Assembly (NCBI GenBank): GCA_013298125.1
Contig: JAAFJP010000021.1
Location: 44,013 to 108,012 of the forward strand
Source: Cytophagales bacterium
GTDB taxonomy: Bacteria; Bacteroidota; Bacteroidia; Cytophagales; Spirosomataceae
Length of the DNA stretch: 64,000 nucleotides
Direction: 5' to 3'
A program made the translations under genes and the position numbers. The stretch's first letter is position 1; each line of letters begins with the position of its first letter. Below, in pieces: positions 1 through 9,800 of the stretch. The notes beneath the pieces were generated by a model. That model did not search any database. It was not told the origin of the DNA and was given only the letters and a program-made list of their open reading frames with translations.

Positions 1-1
1 C

Positions 2-835
2 CAAACGCTCGACCTCGAAGGACATCGTGGTTGCCGTGGATTGATGCCCGAGAATACTATTCTTGCATTCAAAAAAGCCCTTGATTTAGGTGTAACTACC
101 TTAGAATTAGACGTTTGTGTCTCGAAAGACAATCAAGTAGTCGTCTCGCATGAGCCGTATATGAATGCACTTTTTTGCTCAAAACCCGATGGTACACCCG
201 TAACAAAGGCAGATGAGAAGACTTTGAATCTTTATACGATGACTTATGACGAAATCAAAAAATATGATTCAGGGATTCGTGGTAATGTTTTGTTTCCAGA
301 ACAACAAAAAATAGCGACTTTCAAACCTCTTTTGAAGGATATGATTAAGGCTTGTGAGGCATACATCAAAGAGAAAAAATTGAAGCCCGTCAAGTATAAT
401 ATTGAGATAAAATCAGAAGAGCAAGAATATGGTATTTCTCAGCCAAAGACCGTTGAGGAATTTTCGGATTTAGTTTATAAAGAAATCATCAAACAACTCT
501 CTCCTGAGCGTGTGATTTTGCAAAGTTTTGATTTTAACGTATTGAAATACTGGCATTTGCAGATTAATAACAAAAAATTCAAGAAGGTAACTTTATCAGC
601 TTTAGTTGAAAATGAAATGGTTGATTCGACCTTAGAGAAATTGGGATTTAATCCTGACATTTTTAGTCCTTCTTATAAAAATTTAATAAAAAGAAGAGTT
701 GATATGTGCCATGATAAAGGGATAAAAGTTGTGCCGTGGACAGTCAATAAAATTGAAGATATGAAAGCTATGATAGCCATCGGAGTAGATGGTTTGATTA
801 GTGATTATCCTGATAGGTTTAAAGAGTTGAAATAG
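2..835 (+). CDS. Glycerophosphodiester phosphodiesterase (5' end outside window)
   Basis: Hydrolyses glycerophosphodiesters to glycerol-3-phosphate and an alcohol. The frame is open to the left edge and begins ...LEGHRGCRGLMPENT, which contains the GDPD signature HRG and PENT. ELDV (metal-binding Glu/Asp), VVSHEP (second His) and EIKSE follow in family order. The C-terminus has the usual VVPWTVN and GVDGLISDYP barrel strands. The Met at 41 lies inside the HRG motif region, so it cannot be the true start; the gene starts upstream of the window. A GAAAGGAGG/CCTCCTTTC hairpin (857-899) separates it from the convergent ftsW. Family assignment is firm; the exact substrate and any signal peptide cannot be seen. 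Confidence 0.93.
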   Translation, partial: QTLDLEGHRGCRGLMPENTILAFKKALDLGVTTLELDVCVSKDNQVVVSHEPYMNALFCSKPDGTPVTKADEKTLNLYTMTYDEIKKYDSGIRGNVLFPEQQKIATFKPLLKDMIKACEAYIKEKKLKPVKYNIEIKSEEQEYGISQPKTVEEFSDLVYKEIIKQLSPERVILQSFDFNVLKYWHLQINNKKFKKVTLSALVENEMVDSTLEKLGFNPDIFSPSYKNLIKRRVDMCHDKGIKVVPWTVNKIEDMKAMIAIGVDGLISDYPDRFKELK

Positions 836-856
836 GTGGCAGGTGTAAAAGAAAGT

Positions 857-899
857 GAAAGGAGGTGAAAACGTAAAGATAACCTTCTCCCCTCCTTTC
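857..899. repeat. Inverted repeat between convergent genes
   Basis: Arms GAAAGGAGG (857-865) and CCTCCTTTC (891-899) lie between the ends of the phosphodiesterase gene and ftsW. With a 25-nt loop and no clear T-run it is a weak terminator candidate at best. Confidence 0.4.
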
Positions 900-924
900 A
901 TCTACTCTACTTCACTCAGCCAAC

Positions 925-2076
925 TCACAAAGCCGCATCCCGAACTTTATCTTTACTAACTGAAATAATAATTCCAATCATTGCTCCTGTGAATAAAAGC
1001 GAACTTCCACCCATACTTAGGAGTGGGAGGGGTTGCCCCGTTACGGGTCCCAGACCCGTGGCTACGCCCATGTGTACCATCGCCTGAATGACCAAACTGA
1101 ATGTGAGTCCAGCCGAGAGTAAGCCTCCGAAGGCTCGTCCAGAACTATCCACTGCCTTCATACCTCGATACAAAAGCCAGAGGTAGAGAATCAAGACAAA
1201 AATGCCGCCAATCATGCCCCATTCTTCTATGATGATGGCATAAATAAAATCAGATTCGGATTCACTCAAAAAATATCGTTGCTGACTTTTTCCAGGACCT
1301 CTGCCCGTAAGACCTCCGTTGGCGATGGCATAATAACTCCTATCTATCTGATAATCAACGTCTCGCTTTTTCTTATCATCCTTTTTCTTTTTATTACTAC
1401 CAATATTATCGACAAAATTAGCAATACGATTTCGGGCAGTTTCAATACGAGAACCCACGCCGAACATCACTAAGAGTGAACCCGCCATAAAAATCCCAAT
1501 GAAAGTCATGGTCAGATATTTCAAAGGCACACGCCCGATAATCATCAATAAAAAGCAAGTCCCAAAGAGTAATAAGGCTGTCGAAACGTTGGAGAGCGTA
1601 ATGCACGCACAAACCACAATGATTTTTGCAGCCATCGGCACGACATCCACGAAGCGATATTCGAGGTGTTGGCGTTTGGCGAGCATAGATGCCAGATTGG
1701 TAATGAGGGATAATTTGGCAATATCCGAAGGCATAAAAGTCAACCCCCCAGGTACGTGAATCCAGCGGTGGGCGTTGTTGATACCTCGCTCGAACATAAA
1801 GGCATAAATCAACAAAACAACCGACAAAACAACCCCAATATTAGAAAAAAGGGATATTCTGTGATAATCAATTCTATGAAAGACAAACATTGCCCCCAAG
1901 CCAACCGACAGAAAGACGATGTGTTTTATCACGGTAAAAAAGATGCTTCCTTCGCCCTGCACGGCAAGTCGCCCAGAGGCACTCGAAACTACCACGATAC
2001 TGATGAGCGAAAGGGCTGCAATAACTGTCCAGATTTGGTAGTCACCTTCCAAGTTTTTTTTAAGCCAAGTAGTCAT
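925..2076 (-). CDS. ftsW: Cell division protein FtsW (SEDS glycosyltransferase)
   Basis: Polymerises lipid II into septal peptidoglycan in the inner membrane. The protein of about 383 residues is very hydrophobic with about ten membrane segments. It carries SEDS landmarks: NAHRWI, SESESDFIYAIIIEEWG, GLGPVTGQPLPLLSMGGSSLL. A lysine-rich stretch (KKKKDDKKKR) lies in the large periplasmic loop near residue 230. The frame extends upstream to 2136, but MTTWLKKN at 2076 matches the usual N-terminus and the upstream residues look like translated spacer. It is not in a division/cell-wall cluster here; neighbours are moaE and a phosphodiesterase. FtsW rather than RodA is favoured by the SESESDFIYA and GGSSLLF segments. 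Confidence 0.88.
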   Translation of the reverse strand: MTTWLKKNLEGDYQIWTVIAALSLISIVVVSSASGRLAVQGEGSIFFTVIKHIVFLSVGLGAMFVFHRIDYHRISLFSNIGVVLSVVLLIYAFMFERGINNAHRWIHVPGGLTFMPSDIAKLSLITNLASMLAKRQHLEYRFVDVVPMAAKIIVVCACITLSNVSTALLLFGTCFLLMIIGRVPLKYLTMTFIGIFMAGSLLVMFGVGSRIETARNRIANFVDNIGSNKKKKDDKKKRDVDYQIDRSYYAIANGGLTGRGPGKSQQRYFLSESESDFIYAIIIEEWGMIGGIFVLILYLWLLYRGMKAVDSSGRAFGGLLSAGLTFSLVIQAMVHMGVATGLGPVTGQPLPLLSMGGSSLLFTGAMIGIIISVSKDKVRDAAL

Positions 2077-2138
2077 TTTTAAGTTTTTAAGTAAGGGAAT
2101 TTTAAGGTAATATTTTAAATAATTTTCAATGCTCAATG

Positions 2139-2195
2139 TTCAATACACAATATTCAAGTGTTTAACTGTCAATTACTTGAACATTGTGTATTGAA
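2139..2195. repeat. Inverted repeat, 20-bp arms
   Basis: Arms 2139-2158 and 2176-2195 differ at one base, with a 17-nt loop. They sit between moaE and ftsW. The sequence belongs to the TTCAATACACAAT type of spacer repeats, and a diverged relative lies at about 12190-12270. Confidence 0.75.
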
Positions 2196-2232
2196 AATTG
2201 GATATTGAAAATTTAAAAATTTATTTTGTAAC

Positions 2233-2643
2233 TCACGCATGAGCCTCCAACCACTCTTCCCCATCACCATAAATCTCTTTCTTCCAAATCGGGACAACGG
2301 TTTTTAGCGTATCAATCAACCATTGACAAGCCTCAAAAGATGCTACACGGTGTGGAGTCGAAACGGCAATCACCACTGCCACATCGCCAATTTGAAGCAC
2401 ACCTTTACGATGAATCATCACGATTTTTTCAATTTCCCAACGCTCACGGGCTTGTTGGGCGAGTTCTTCCATCTTTTTGACCGCCATCACATCATACGTC
2501 TCAAACTCTAAACGCACTACGTCTTTAGATTTATTATGATTGCGGACAGTACCAATGAAAACATCAATTGCCCCCGCACGGTCAGACTGGGCAGCATCTA
2601 TACACGCCTGAATATCAATGGTTTGGTCGGATATTTTTATCAT
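2233..2643 (-). CDS. moaE: Molybdopterin synthase catalytic subunit MoaE
   Basis: Transfers sulfur from MoaD thiocarboxylate to precursor Z to make molybdopterin in the cytoplasm. The 136 residues are the normal length. The conserved core is visible in order: FIGTVRNHN, LEFETYD, HRKGVLQIGD, STPHRVASFEAC, and the catalytic-lysine region PIWKKEIY near residue 120. No moaD or other moa genes are adjacent, so the partner must be encoded elsewhere. A four-copy heptamer repeat lies 12 bp before the start codon. Confidence 0.95.
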   Translation of the reverse strand: MIKISDQTIDIQACIDAAQSDRAGAIDVFIGTVRNHNKSKDVVRLEFETYDVMAVKKMEELAQQARERWEIEKIVMIHRKGVLQIGDVAVVIAVSTPHRVASFEACQWLIDTLKTVVPIWKKEIYGDGEEWLEAHA

Positions 2644-2654
2644 TATTTTTAGGG

Positions 2655-2682
2655 GTGTTAGGTGTTAGGTGTTAGGTGTTAG
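2655..2682. repeat. Heptamer tandem repeat (GTGTTAG x4)
   Basis: Four contiguous copies of GTGTTAG immediately upstream of the moaE start (2643) on the opposite strand. The inverted form (CCTAACACC) appears near 2710, so the whole folA-moaE spacer is a small inverted-repeat unit. Copy number could vary and would change the moaE leader. Confidence 0.8.
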
Positions 2683-2727
2683 GGTCGAAAAACTAAAACC
2701 TAACCGAGCGACGGTCGCACCCAAAAC

Positions 2728-3219
2728 CTAACACCTCTCCAACTCCACAAACGAATATTTATACGAATGTTTCTCGTCTGTTTCAAAATCCTCACGATGG
2801 ATTTCTTGCCAAATACTTTTATCAATTTCAGGAAAAAAAGTATCTCCTTCAAAGGCATGATGCACCTCGGTCAGATAGATTTTATCAACCAAAGATAAGG
2901 ATAATCTGTAAATCTCAGCCCCTCCGATGATAAATGCTTCGGTCTCGCCAAGTTCCTGAGCCAATTTGATAGCATTTTCTAATGAACTGACCGTATGGCA
3001 ATTATCTATCTGAAAATCAGGATTTCTGGAAATAATGATGGAAGTGCGGTTGGGCAAGGGCTTACCGATAGAGTCAAAAGTCTTACGCCCCATGATGATA
3101 CAATGACCCGTCGTGAGGCGTTTGAATTGTTTTAAATCATTAGGTAAATGCCAGATTAACTGATTGTTATGTCCGATTACGTTGTTTTGTGCAACGGCTA
3201 CGATTAAAGATAGTTTCAA
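2728..3219 (-). CDS. folA: Dihydrofolate reductase
   Basis: Reduces dihydrofolate to tetrahydrofolate with NADPH. The 163 residues match the bacterial chromosomal enzyme length. The start MKLSLIVAVAQNNVIG leads directly into the first strand. WHLPNDL carries the catalytic Asp and Trp, then IMGRKTFDSIG (NADPH site), PLPNRTSIIISR, FIIGGAEIY and FFPEID follow. It lies upstream of moaE on the same strand with 84 bp between them. No thymidylate synthase gene is in this window. Confidence 0.96.
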   Translation of the reverse strand: MKLSLIVAVAQNNVIGHNNQLIWHLPNDLKQFKRLTTGHCIIMGRKTFDSIGKPLPNRTSIIISRNPDFQIDNCHTVSSLENAIKLAQELGETEAFIIGGAEIYRLSLSLVDKIYLTEVHHAFEGDTFFPEIDKSIWQEIHREDFETDEKHSYKYSFVELERC

Positions 3220-3251
3220 AATGTGGGGGATATGAGAACTACCTCTACTTT

Positions 3252-3345
3252 ACCCCATCCTAAATCCTTCCCCTTGAAGGGAAGGACTTTCTCTACAAGG
3301 GTATAAAGCCCTTTCCCTTCAAGGGGAAAGGGTTGGGATAGGGGT
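3252..3345. repeat. Imperfect palindromic repeat (CCTTCCCCTTGAAGG type)
   Basis: Arms built from ACCCCATCC...CTTCCCCTTGAAGGGAAGG and its complement CCCTTTCCCTTCAAGGGGAAAGGG...GGGATAGGGGT surround a short AT-rich centre. It occupies most of the GNAT-folA spacer. It is a C/G-rich repeat of the same general kind as those at 44688 and 50348. Confidence 0.75.
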
Positions 3346-3404
3346 TCGTCAAAGTCGTTCCAAGTTTCTTTCTCGTAAAATTAAAGATTTTCAACCTAAA
3401 AACT

Positions 3405-3812
3405 TCATAACGCCCGCTCCATTTTCACATATTCAATCCCATTATCCATCCAAGTTTCAGAAACAGCCTCAAAACCAAATTTTTGATAAAATCCCAAAGC
3501 CGACACACGAGCATTACACCAAAGGTTTTCTACGTTCTTATGGATAGACTCTTCAATAATATGTTTCAACAAAATAGAACCATAGCCCTTACCTTGTTCA
3601 GAAATTTCGGTAGCAAATTTTCTAAACTGAGCCGTTTTGTCATCCACAAAAAACGAAATAACAGAGATAAGTTTCTCTTCTTGAAAAAGCCCAAAATGTA
3701 GTCCATCTTCATCTTTTGGCAATTTTATAGCATCAAAAGGACGGTTTGGGGACATTACTCTATGACGTAAACCCCATGTTTCCGAGGCTTGTATGTTTTT
3801 GATTTTGAGCAT
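3405..3812 (-). CDS. GNAT family N-acetyltransferase
   Basis: Predicted acetyl-CoA-dependent N-acetyltransferase of unknown substrate. About 135 residues form a single GNAT domain: FGLFQEEKLISVISFF (beta strands), the acetyl-CoA loop EQGKGYGSILL near residue 80 (Q/RxxGxG/A motif), and a C-terminal ARVSALGFYQKFGFEAVSE typical of the family. The frame continues to 3854, but MLKIKNIQ at 3812 is a better start. A stand-alone gene upstream of the folA spacer repeat. Confidence 0.85.
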   Translation of the reverse strand: MLKIKNIQASETWGLRHRVMSPNRPFDAIKLPKDEDGLHFGLFQEEKLISVISFFVDDKTAQFRKFATEISEQGKGYGSILLKHIIEESIHKNVENLWCNARVSALGFYQKFGFEAVSETWMDNGIEYVKMERAL

Positions 3813-3980
3813 ATTATTTATTTTTTGTAAAATTACCGAAGACTCATTTATCAAAATAAAAACGACTCATAAATTTTGATTAATCCCTTAATTTACTGAA
3901 TTTTACAGTCAATTCCTTTCTAATCATAATTCCGCAACCGCCCGTTTATCCATTCATTTTTTCTTGTTAAACTTAAAGAT

Positions 3981-5036
3981 ATGAAAACATTTCAAATCTT
4001 GTCTGTTTTGGGTTTTTGGAGTCTCAGCATCATGGCGTGTTCTGAGAAAAAGGACGATATAAAAATTGTGCCTGCCACCCCCACTACGAGCGTAACTCCA
4101 CCCATTACAAACGTTCCCGAACCTGAGAAAATCCCTTTTTTCAACGACCCTGTGATGAAAAAGGCAAATCTCAATTCACTAACTTTTGCGACTGACCAAA
4201 CCCTTTTTGCCTTCGGGAACGATGCTGCACGGGGTTATCTTTTCAAAAGTATGGACTTAGGGAAAACCTGGACAGAAGTAAAATACAGTGAATTGAACCC
4301 TACGATGAACACCGTAGAATTTCATGATGAAAAAGTCGGAATCATAGGTGGAGCGTCTATTTTAGGTACAAAAGATGGTGGTGCAACTTGGGAAACATTG
4401 CCTCGACTGTCCTCTGCCATTAATCGAGTTTCGTATTCTAAAAATCAGTTTGGTTTTTTAGTGAAGCTGATTTTCGATAATTTCCATGCTCGAAAATATA
4501 CAGAATTATACTCCGTAAATACCCCAAATTTGACCACAAACAAGGATTATGTAACCTTGGATGGCTACACAAACGATGTTCATTTCTTGAAAAATAAAAT
4601 TGGAATCTTAGTTGGAGATTTGGGAAATGTATATGTCGTAACGGTAAAATCTGACGGAACATTTGATTATAGCGATAGGCTCAGACCAGTAGATAAAGAT
4701 TTATTATCAGTCTTTCTGACGAGTGAAAAAACAGCTTTTGCAGGTGGAAAAGAAGGTACATTTTTGAAAACTACCGATGGAGGTGAAAATTGGACAACCT
4801 TGAAAACATCTGTAACGGGTTCAATCAAAAAGTTAGTTTTTCAGAACGAAAATTTAGGCTATGGAATCGTCATAGAAATAGAAGGTAGAACGTCTCTCTA
4901 CAAAATCGAAGAAGGCGGGCAAAAATGGACAAAACTCAACACGCCAGAATCGGCTACTTTTAATGATATGAAAATAAATGCTCAGGGCAAGGCAGTTGCG
5001 ATTGGGCAAGAAGGTGGAGTTTATTTGTTTCCGTAG
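3981..5036 (+). CDS. Lipoprotein with BNR/YCF48-like beta-propeller repeats
   Basis: A 351-residue exported protein of unknown function. The N-terminus MKTFQILSVLGFWSLSIMACSEKK has a lipobox (IMAC) and a Pro/Thr-rich linker follows. The body contains repeated SMDLGKTWTEV, TKDGGATWETL, TTDGGENWTTL and GGQKWTKL blades. These are the DGGxxW signature of BNR/YCF48-like propellers, often found in outer-membrane or secreted proteins of this phylum. It is probably anchored in the outer membrane or periplasm. No operon partner is evident; a perfect hairpin follows the stop. Confidence 0.85.
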   Translation: MKTFQILSVLGFWSLSIMACSEKKDDIKIVPATPTTSVTPPITNVPEPEKIPFFNDPVMKKANLNSLTFATDQTLFAFGNDAARGYLFKSMDLGKTWTEVKYSELNPTMNTVEFHDEKVGIIGGASILGTKDGGATWETLPRLSSAINRVSYSKNQFGFLVKLIFDNFHARKYTELYSVNTPNLTTNKDYVTLDGYTNDVHFLKNKIGILVGDLGNVYVVTVKSDGTFDYSDRLRPVDKDLLSVFLTSEKTAFAGGKEGTFLKTTDGGENWTTLKTSVTGSIKKLVFQNENLGYGIVIEIEGRTSLYKIEEGGQKWTKLNTPESATFNDMKINAQGKAVAIGQEGGVYLFP

Positions 5037-5058
5037 AATTTGCTCATTAATCATTTTT

Positions 5059-5117
5059 GTACCACAGACTTTAGTCTGTAATGAATTCTCTAATGAACAG
5101 ACTAAAGTCTGTGGTAC
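5059..5117. repeat. Perfect 21-bp inverted repeat
   Basis: Arms 5059-5079 and 5097-5117 (GTACCACAGACTTTAGTCTG... and complement) are perfectly complementary around a 17-nt loop. Each arm contains the smaller palindrome CAGACTTTAGTCTG. It sits between convergent lipoprotein genes and could terminate both or be a REP-type mobile element. There is no T-run directly after either arm. Confidence 0.85.
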
Positions 5118-5139
5118 GAAGTAAAAATTTACGATTTTC

Positions 5140-5613
5140 CTATTCCTTCACCCCTCTGAACATCAAAAAACGCTTCTCGTCAAGGTCTTCTACTCTGATA
5201 TTCAGGATTTTACCTTTATTATATTTTGAATTATCCGTTTCGCTCGCATAAACTTTGTCTAATCTATAATCTCCCACAACTTTGTCTTTGTAAGTCAAAT
5301 CCACGTGATCTTCATGCGTTTTCAAAGTCAAACTTGTTGCCAATTCAGTTTCAATAGATTTTTGAAAATTTGAGTCCCAAGTATAAACCTTTGAGAATAA
5401 TTTAATCTCCGTATCAGAGACTTTTTCTAACCTAATCTTAGCACCACCAAACGAAGCATTTGGATTGGCAACACAAGAAAGTGACGCTGATAAATCAAAC
5501 GTAGCATTTGGCTTAAAAACACCCGTCAATTCATCTGGCGAATACTCAAACTTATCTGATTGACAGGACATTACCGTAATCAGAAGCAACAAACAAGCGA
5601 TAATTCTTTTCAT
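5140..5613 (-). CDS. Small putative lipoprotein, unknown function
   Basis: About 157 residues. The start at 5613 gives MKRIIACLLLLITVMSCQSDKF, a clear lipoprotein signal peptide with lipobox VMSC. The frame runs on to 5673, but that extension destroys the signal peptide. The mature part is beta-rich (FDLSASLSCVAN, ATSLTLKTHEDHVDLTY, YRLDKVY) with no recognised domain. It lies 77 bp downstream of the M28 peptidase on the same strand and may be cotranscribed with it. Confidence 0.75.
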   Translation of the reverse strand: MKRIIACLLLLITVMSCQSDKFEYSPDELTGVFKPNATFDLSASLSCVANPNASFGGAKIRLEKVSDTEIKLFSKVYTWDSNFQKSIETELATSLTLKTHEDHVDLTYKDKVVGDYRLDKVYASETDNSKYNKGKILNIRVEDLDEKRFLMFRGVKE

Positions 5614-5690
5614 GGCATTTTGGAGTTTAATGTTATGATTAGAAGGACGTAATTGAACCCAAAATGGTTGCACTAAGATTCTATTTATTT

Positions 5691-6692
5691 TTACTCTTGA
5701 TACAAAACTGATAAAACCGTCTGCCCAACCGCTTTGAGGGTGTTTTTATCAATGACACTCATATTGTCAGCTTTTGTGTGATGATAATATCCAAAGGTTT
5801 TGGGGTCGTTGGGATGAAGTTCGATAATATCAATCATTTGAATTTTGGCAACGTCATTTACTGCTACATGGTCATCAATTAGCCCTCCCCCTTGTGCATC
5901 CAAAAACATCTTATCATAACCCAAACGACGGGCAATATCCCAAACGTTTCTGACAATCATCGGGGCATATTGCATAGAGCCACCTTCGTAAGGAAATACC
6001 GCTCCCTTTGCTCCTACCATATCCAATAATATACCATAATAAGCTGAATAGTCCTTTTTGTGTTTGTTTGCCGCCCAATATTGCGAACCCAAACACCATG
6101 AATTTTCTTGAGTTTTTCCTTTAAAACCTTCTGGTTCGCCAAACTCTTCTACATCAAAAAAAATGATGTCGATACCAACATTTGGCTTTTGTGTTGCTTG
6201 TTGAATAGAACGTGCCAATTCCAACAAAACTCCTACGCCACTACCCCCGTCATTGGCTCCGTCAAAGGTTGAGGTTGAGTCTTTGGGGTCTTTGTCGGCT
6301 ATCCAACGAGTGTCCCAGTGGGCGGTCAATAAAATACGTTTTGTAGCATTTGGATTAATACTTCCGATAATATTGCGAGCATCGAATTTCTTACCGTCAA
6401 AGCGAGTAGCCACAAAGTCCTGCGAGATAACTTCACAACCAAATTGCTTCAATTTTGCGATGAGATAATTTCCACAATCTTTATGTGCTTTCGTATTCGG
6501 AACTCTTGGACCGAAATCTACTTGTGCCTTTACGTACGCATACGCAGAATCAGCCTTGAAATCTGGTGAAGGGAGTAGAGAAACGTCTTCTGTGGGTGTT
6601 TCAGTAGGTTTTTGGCAAGATTTAAAATAAACCGCCACGCCCGATAGGACGAAGATTGATAGGAGTATTAGGGCTGTTCTTTGTGTTTTCAT
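5691..6692 (-). CDS. M28 family zinc peptidase / glutaminyl cyclase-like protein
   Basis: Predicted exported zinc enzyme of 333 residues with an N-terminal membrane anchor (ALILLSIFVLSGVAVYF, then KSCQKP). The M28 ligands appear in order: TAHWDTR (His/Asp), DGANDGGSGV (bridging Asp), DVEEFGEPEG (catalytic Glu pair), and LIDDHVAVN near the end (His). The sequence FGPRVPNTKAHKDCGNYL is characteristic of the glutaminyl-peptide cyclotransferase-like branch. That branch makes N-terminal pyroglutamate, so an aminopeptidase or a glutaminyl cyclase is possible; the latter is favoured by sequence. Confidence 0.85.
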   Translation of the reverse strand: MKTQRTALILLSIFVLSGVAVYFKSCQKPTETPTEDVSLLPSPDFKADSAYAYVKAQVDFGPRVPNTKAHKDCGNYLIAKLKQFGCEVISQDFVATRFDGKKFDARNIIGSINPNATKRILLTAHWDTRWIADKDPKDSTSTFDGANDGGSGVGVLLELARSIQQATQKPNVGIDIIFFDVEEFGEPEGFKGKTQENSWCLGSQYWAANKHKKDYSAYYGILLDMVGAKGAVFPYEGGSMQYAPMIVRNVWDIARRLGYDKMFLDAQGGGLIDDHVAVNDVAKIQMIDIIELHPNDPKTFGYYHHTKADNMSVIDKNTLKAVGQTVLSVLYQE

Positions 6693-6706
6693 TTGTGTTT
6701 ATTCTA

Positions 6707-6817
6707 TTACCACAAAGGAGCAAAGAAAACAAAGTTTTAGTTAATACATTCTTTGTGTCTTTATGGTACTGAATTTTGATAAATAATTCTTTGTGATACT
6801 TTATGCCTTTGTGGTAA
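6707..6817. repeat. Inverted repeat, 12-bp perfect outer arms
   Basis: TTACCACAAAGG (6707-6718) and CCTTTGTGGTAA (6806-6817), with inner imperfect complementarity (CAAAGAAAACAAAG versus CTTTGTGTCTTT). It fills the spacer between the GH3 gene and the M28 gene. A related looking element lies near 61310-61395. Confidence 0.75.
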
Positions 6818-6825
6818 AGTAATTT

Positions 6826-9800
6826 TTACTCCAATGATTTATAAACAACATCCATCACCTTCCGCCTGATTTTCAAGGTGTTAATCTTGTTATTCGCTGC
6901 CGATGGATTTACTCTGTTTGATAGAAAAACGAACACTAATTCCTTCTCTGGGTCAATCCATACGAGTGTGCCTGTGTAGCCCGAGTGTCCGTAGGAGTTT
7001 GGAGAAACTTTATTGGAAACGAAATTACTGTCACCATCGGAAGGTAATTTGTCCCAACCCAAAGCTCTATGACTTCTTGTCGAACGACTATTGATGAAGA
7101 GATTTACGGTGGCTTCGCTCAAAAATTGTTTATCACCCACTTTCCCTTTGTTGAGGTTCATTTGTAATAATTTTACCAAGTCAGAAGCGGAACTGAACAA
7201 ACCCGCATGACCCGAAACCCCACCCAACATGGCGGCGGTTTGGTCTTGTACTGTTCCTTGTAATAGTCTCTCTCTGAACAGGTTATCATTTTCTGTCGGA
7301 GCAATTTGAGGTTTTGAGATTCGTTTCAAAGGACTAAATCCTGTGGTATTCATTGCCAAAGGTTCGTAGAAGTTTTTGGACGTAAAAACATCCAAAGGTT
7401 GATTCGTTAATCGCTCAACGATATGATGCAAAATCATCAATCCCAAATCGCTATACACAAACGGATATGCCCCGTCTTTGTCTTTTTTATTCATCAATGG
7501 CGACTTAATAACCCAACGCCAAACTGAATCCCTGATGGCAGTTTTGGCAAACATTCCGTCCGTAACTTCCAAAGGATATTCCGCAGATTGTTTTGAGCTA
7601 TAATATTCGGTTTTCCAACCCAAAGGAATGCGGGTTTTTTCCCAAAATGGAATGTACGCCACCAAGCCCGCTTGATGCCAAAGGATGTCTTTGATGGTCA
7701 GATTTTCCTTGTTCGTTCCTTTCAATTCGGGCAGATAATGAGAAGCCTTTTCATCTAAATTCAATTTCTTTTGGTCGTACAAAAGCATCAAGGCTTGAAG
7801 CGTTGCCGTTACCTTCGTTACAGAGGCTAAATCATAAACCGTATTGGCATTAACAGGCTGACTATTAGCATCATACGATAGTTTTCCAAAGTTTTTTTCG
7901 TAAATAATTTTACCCTTACGAGCCACCAAAACCTGACAACCTGGGAATATTTTTTGAGCAATAGACGACTGAATTAATGGTTCAATGGCAGTCAGTTCTG
8001 TGCCTTTCATGCCTACGCTTTCGGGTGAGGCGGTGCTTAATTTACCGACTGTCGAAAGACTAATTCCATCGCCCGCTTTGAAGAGATTTTCTACTGAAAC
8101 AGGCAATTTTCCAACGGCAGGAATTTCTCCAAAAAGCACTCTCGCCATCGCCTGATAAGCCGTTGCATCGTCTTCGTAGCCACAAATTAAGGCATTTGGT
8201 TCTGGAAAATATTTCAGACTATACGGATTTCCAAATACACAAACCACCACTTTTTGAGCCTTTTGTTCCAAACGTTTTACAAAATTCTGAACGTTGTAAC
8301 CGACCTCTAATTTACTGGCAGATTTTTTATTAATATCATGCACACTCAACACAACCGTCGTGGTCGAATCTATACTTTGAAGGACAGAATTAAAGAAGTT
8401 TTCGTCCGTTTTTGTGGCACTCGCAAAGTGTTGAAATGCCGTGATTTTACTTAATTCTTGTTGAAAACGATTACCCACAGGCACATCCAAACCTATCGAA
8501 ACGTACTTGCTTTCATCGGCAGTAAAAGGCAAAATATTCTTCGCATCCTTCACAACCGTAATGGCATTATTGTACAATTCTTGCTTGATTTGGGTAGCTT
8601 CGGGCGTATTCAAATCTTGGTATAAATTATTGCTATCAATGTACTTAAATTGACTCAATCCAACCCAATATTTTGCATGAAGAATCTTGCGGACACGAGC
8701 ATCAATATCCGCCTGTTGCACCAAACCAGCGGTGATGCCTTCCTTGATTTTACGGATGCCTTCGGGGATATTTTCAGAGTATAAAAGAATATCATTCCCA
8801 GCGATAAATGCCTGTAAATCAACCTCTCCCGAGGTAATTCCTTGTCCGTGACGTACGCCTCTCATGTTCAAAGCATCGGTAATCACCAAGCCTTTGAAAC
8901 CCATTTCATTTTTCAATAAACTGGTAATAATATTCTGAGAAAGTGTTGCAGGTCTCCAGTCATAAAAAGGCACTTGAAGGTGACCGACGATAACCGTTTT
9001 TATCGAATCATTAATCAATTGTTGGAACGGATAAAGCTCTACATTCTTCAAGCGTTCAGCCGTGTATGATACCTGCGGGAGCGTAAAATGCGAGTCGCCT
9101 TGGGTGTCGCCGTGTCCAGGGAAATGCTTTGCACACGCCAGTAACTGGTTATTTTGCATTCCTTTCATGTAGGCACTACTTTTCAGAGCCACATTTTCAC
9201 GCAATTCACCAAAAGAACGGTAGCCAATAACGGGATTGTGAGGATTAGAATTTATATCAACCACAGGGGCAAAATTGAGGTGAATCCCCAAGCGTTTGCA
9301 TTGGCGAGCAATTTCGCCTCCCATTTTATAAATCAAAGAATTATCTTGAATTGCTCCGAGCGTAATTTGTTTCGGAAATGCCATCGTCGAGTTCACCCGC
9401 ATTGCCAAACCCCACTCGCCATCAATGCCCACCAACAAAGGAATTTTAGTAGTTGATTGAAAACGATTATTGAGAGAAGCATAAGCATAAGGCTCACCTT
9501 GAAAGAAAATTAAGCCTCCGATATGATTGGTAGAAATGAGCGTTTCGATGCGTTTGTAATGAGCCTCCCCGTGCGTAGGATTGATGGCAACCATGAAGAA
9601 TTGTCCAATCTTTTGATCCACATCCATCGAAGCAAAAACGCTATCAACCCATTGATCCTCAGCGAGTAAACTGTTAGTCGTAAATGCGGGTGGAGGAGGA
9701 AAAACACTATGAAGATTTGTTTTAGTATCCGTTTTTAAGGGCTTAAACAAACGTAAAAGCGTGTTATTGAACTCACCTATCACGGGAGTGCGAAAGGCTA

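Noticed and set aside
1279..2082. Plus-strand frames of 64-108 codons antisense to ftsW
   Set aside because: Shadows of a membrane-protein gene; no promoter, no conserved features.
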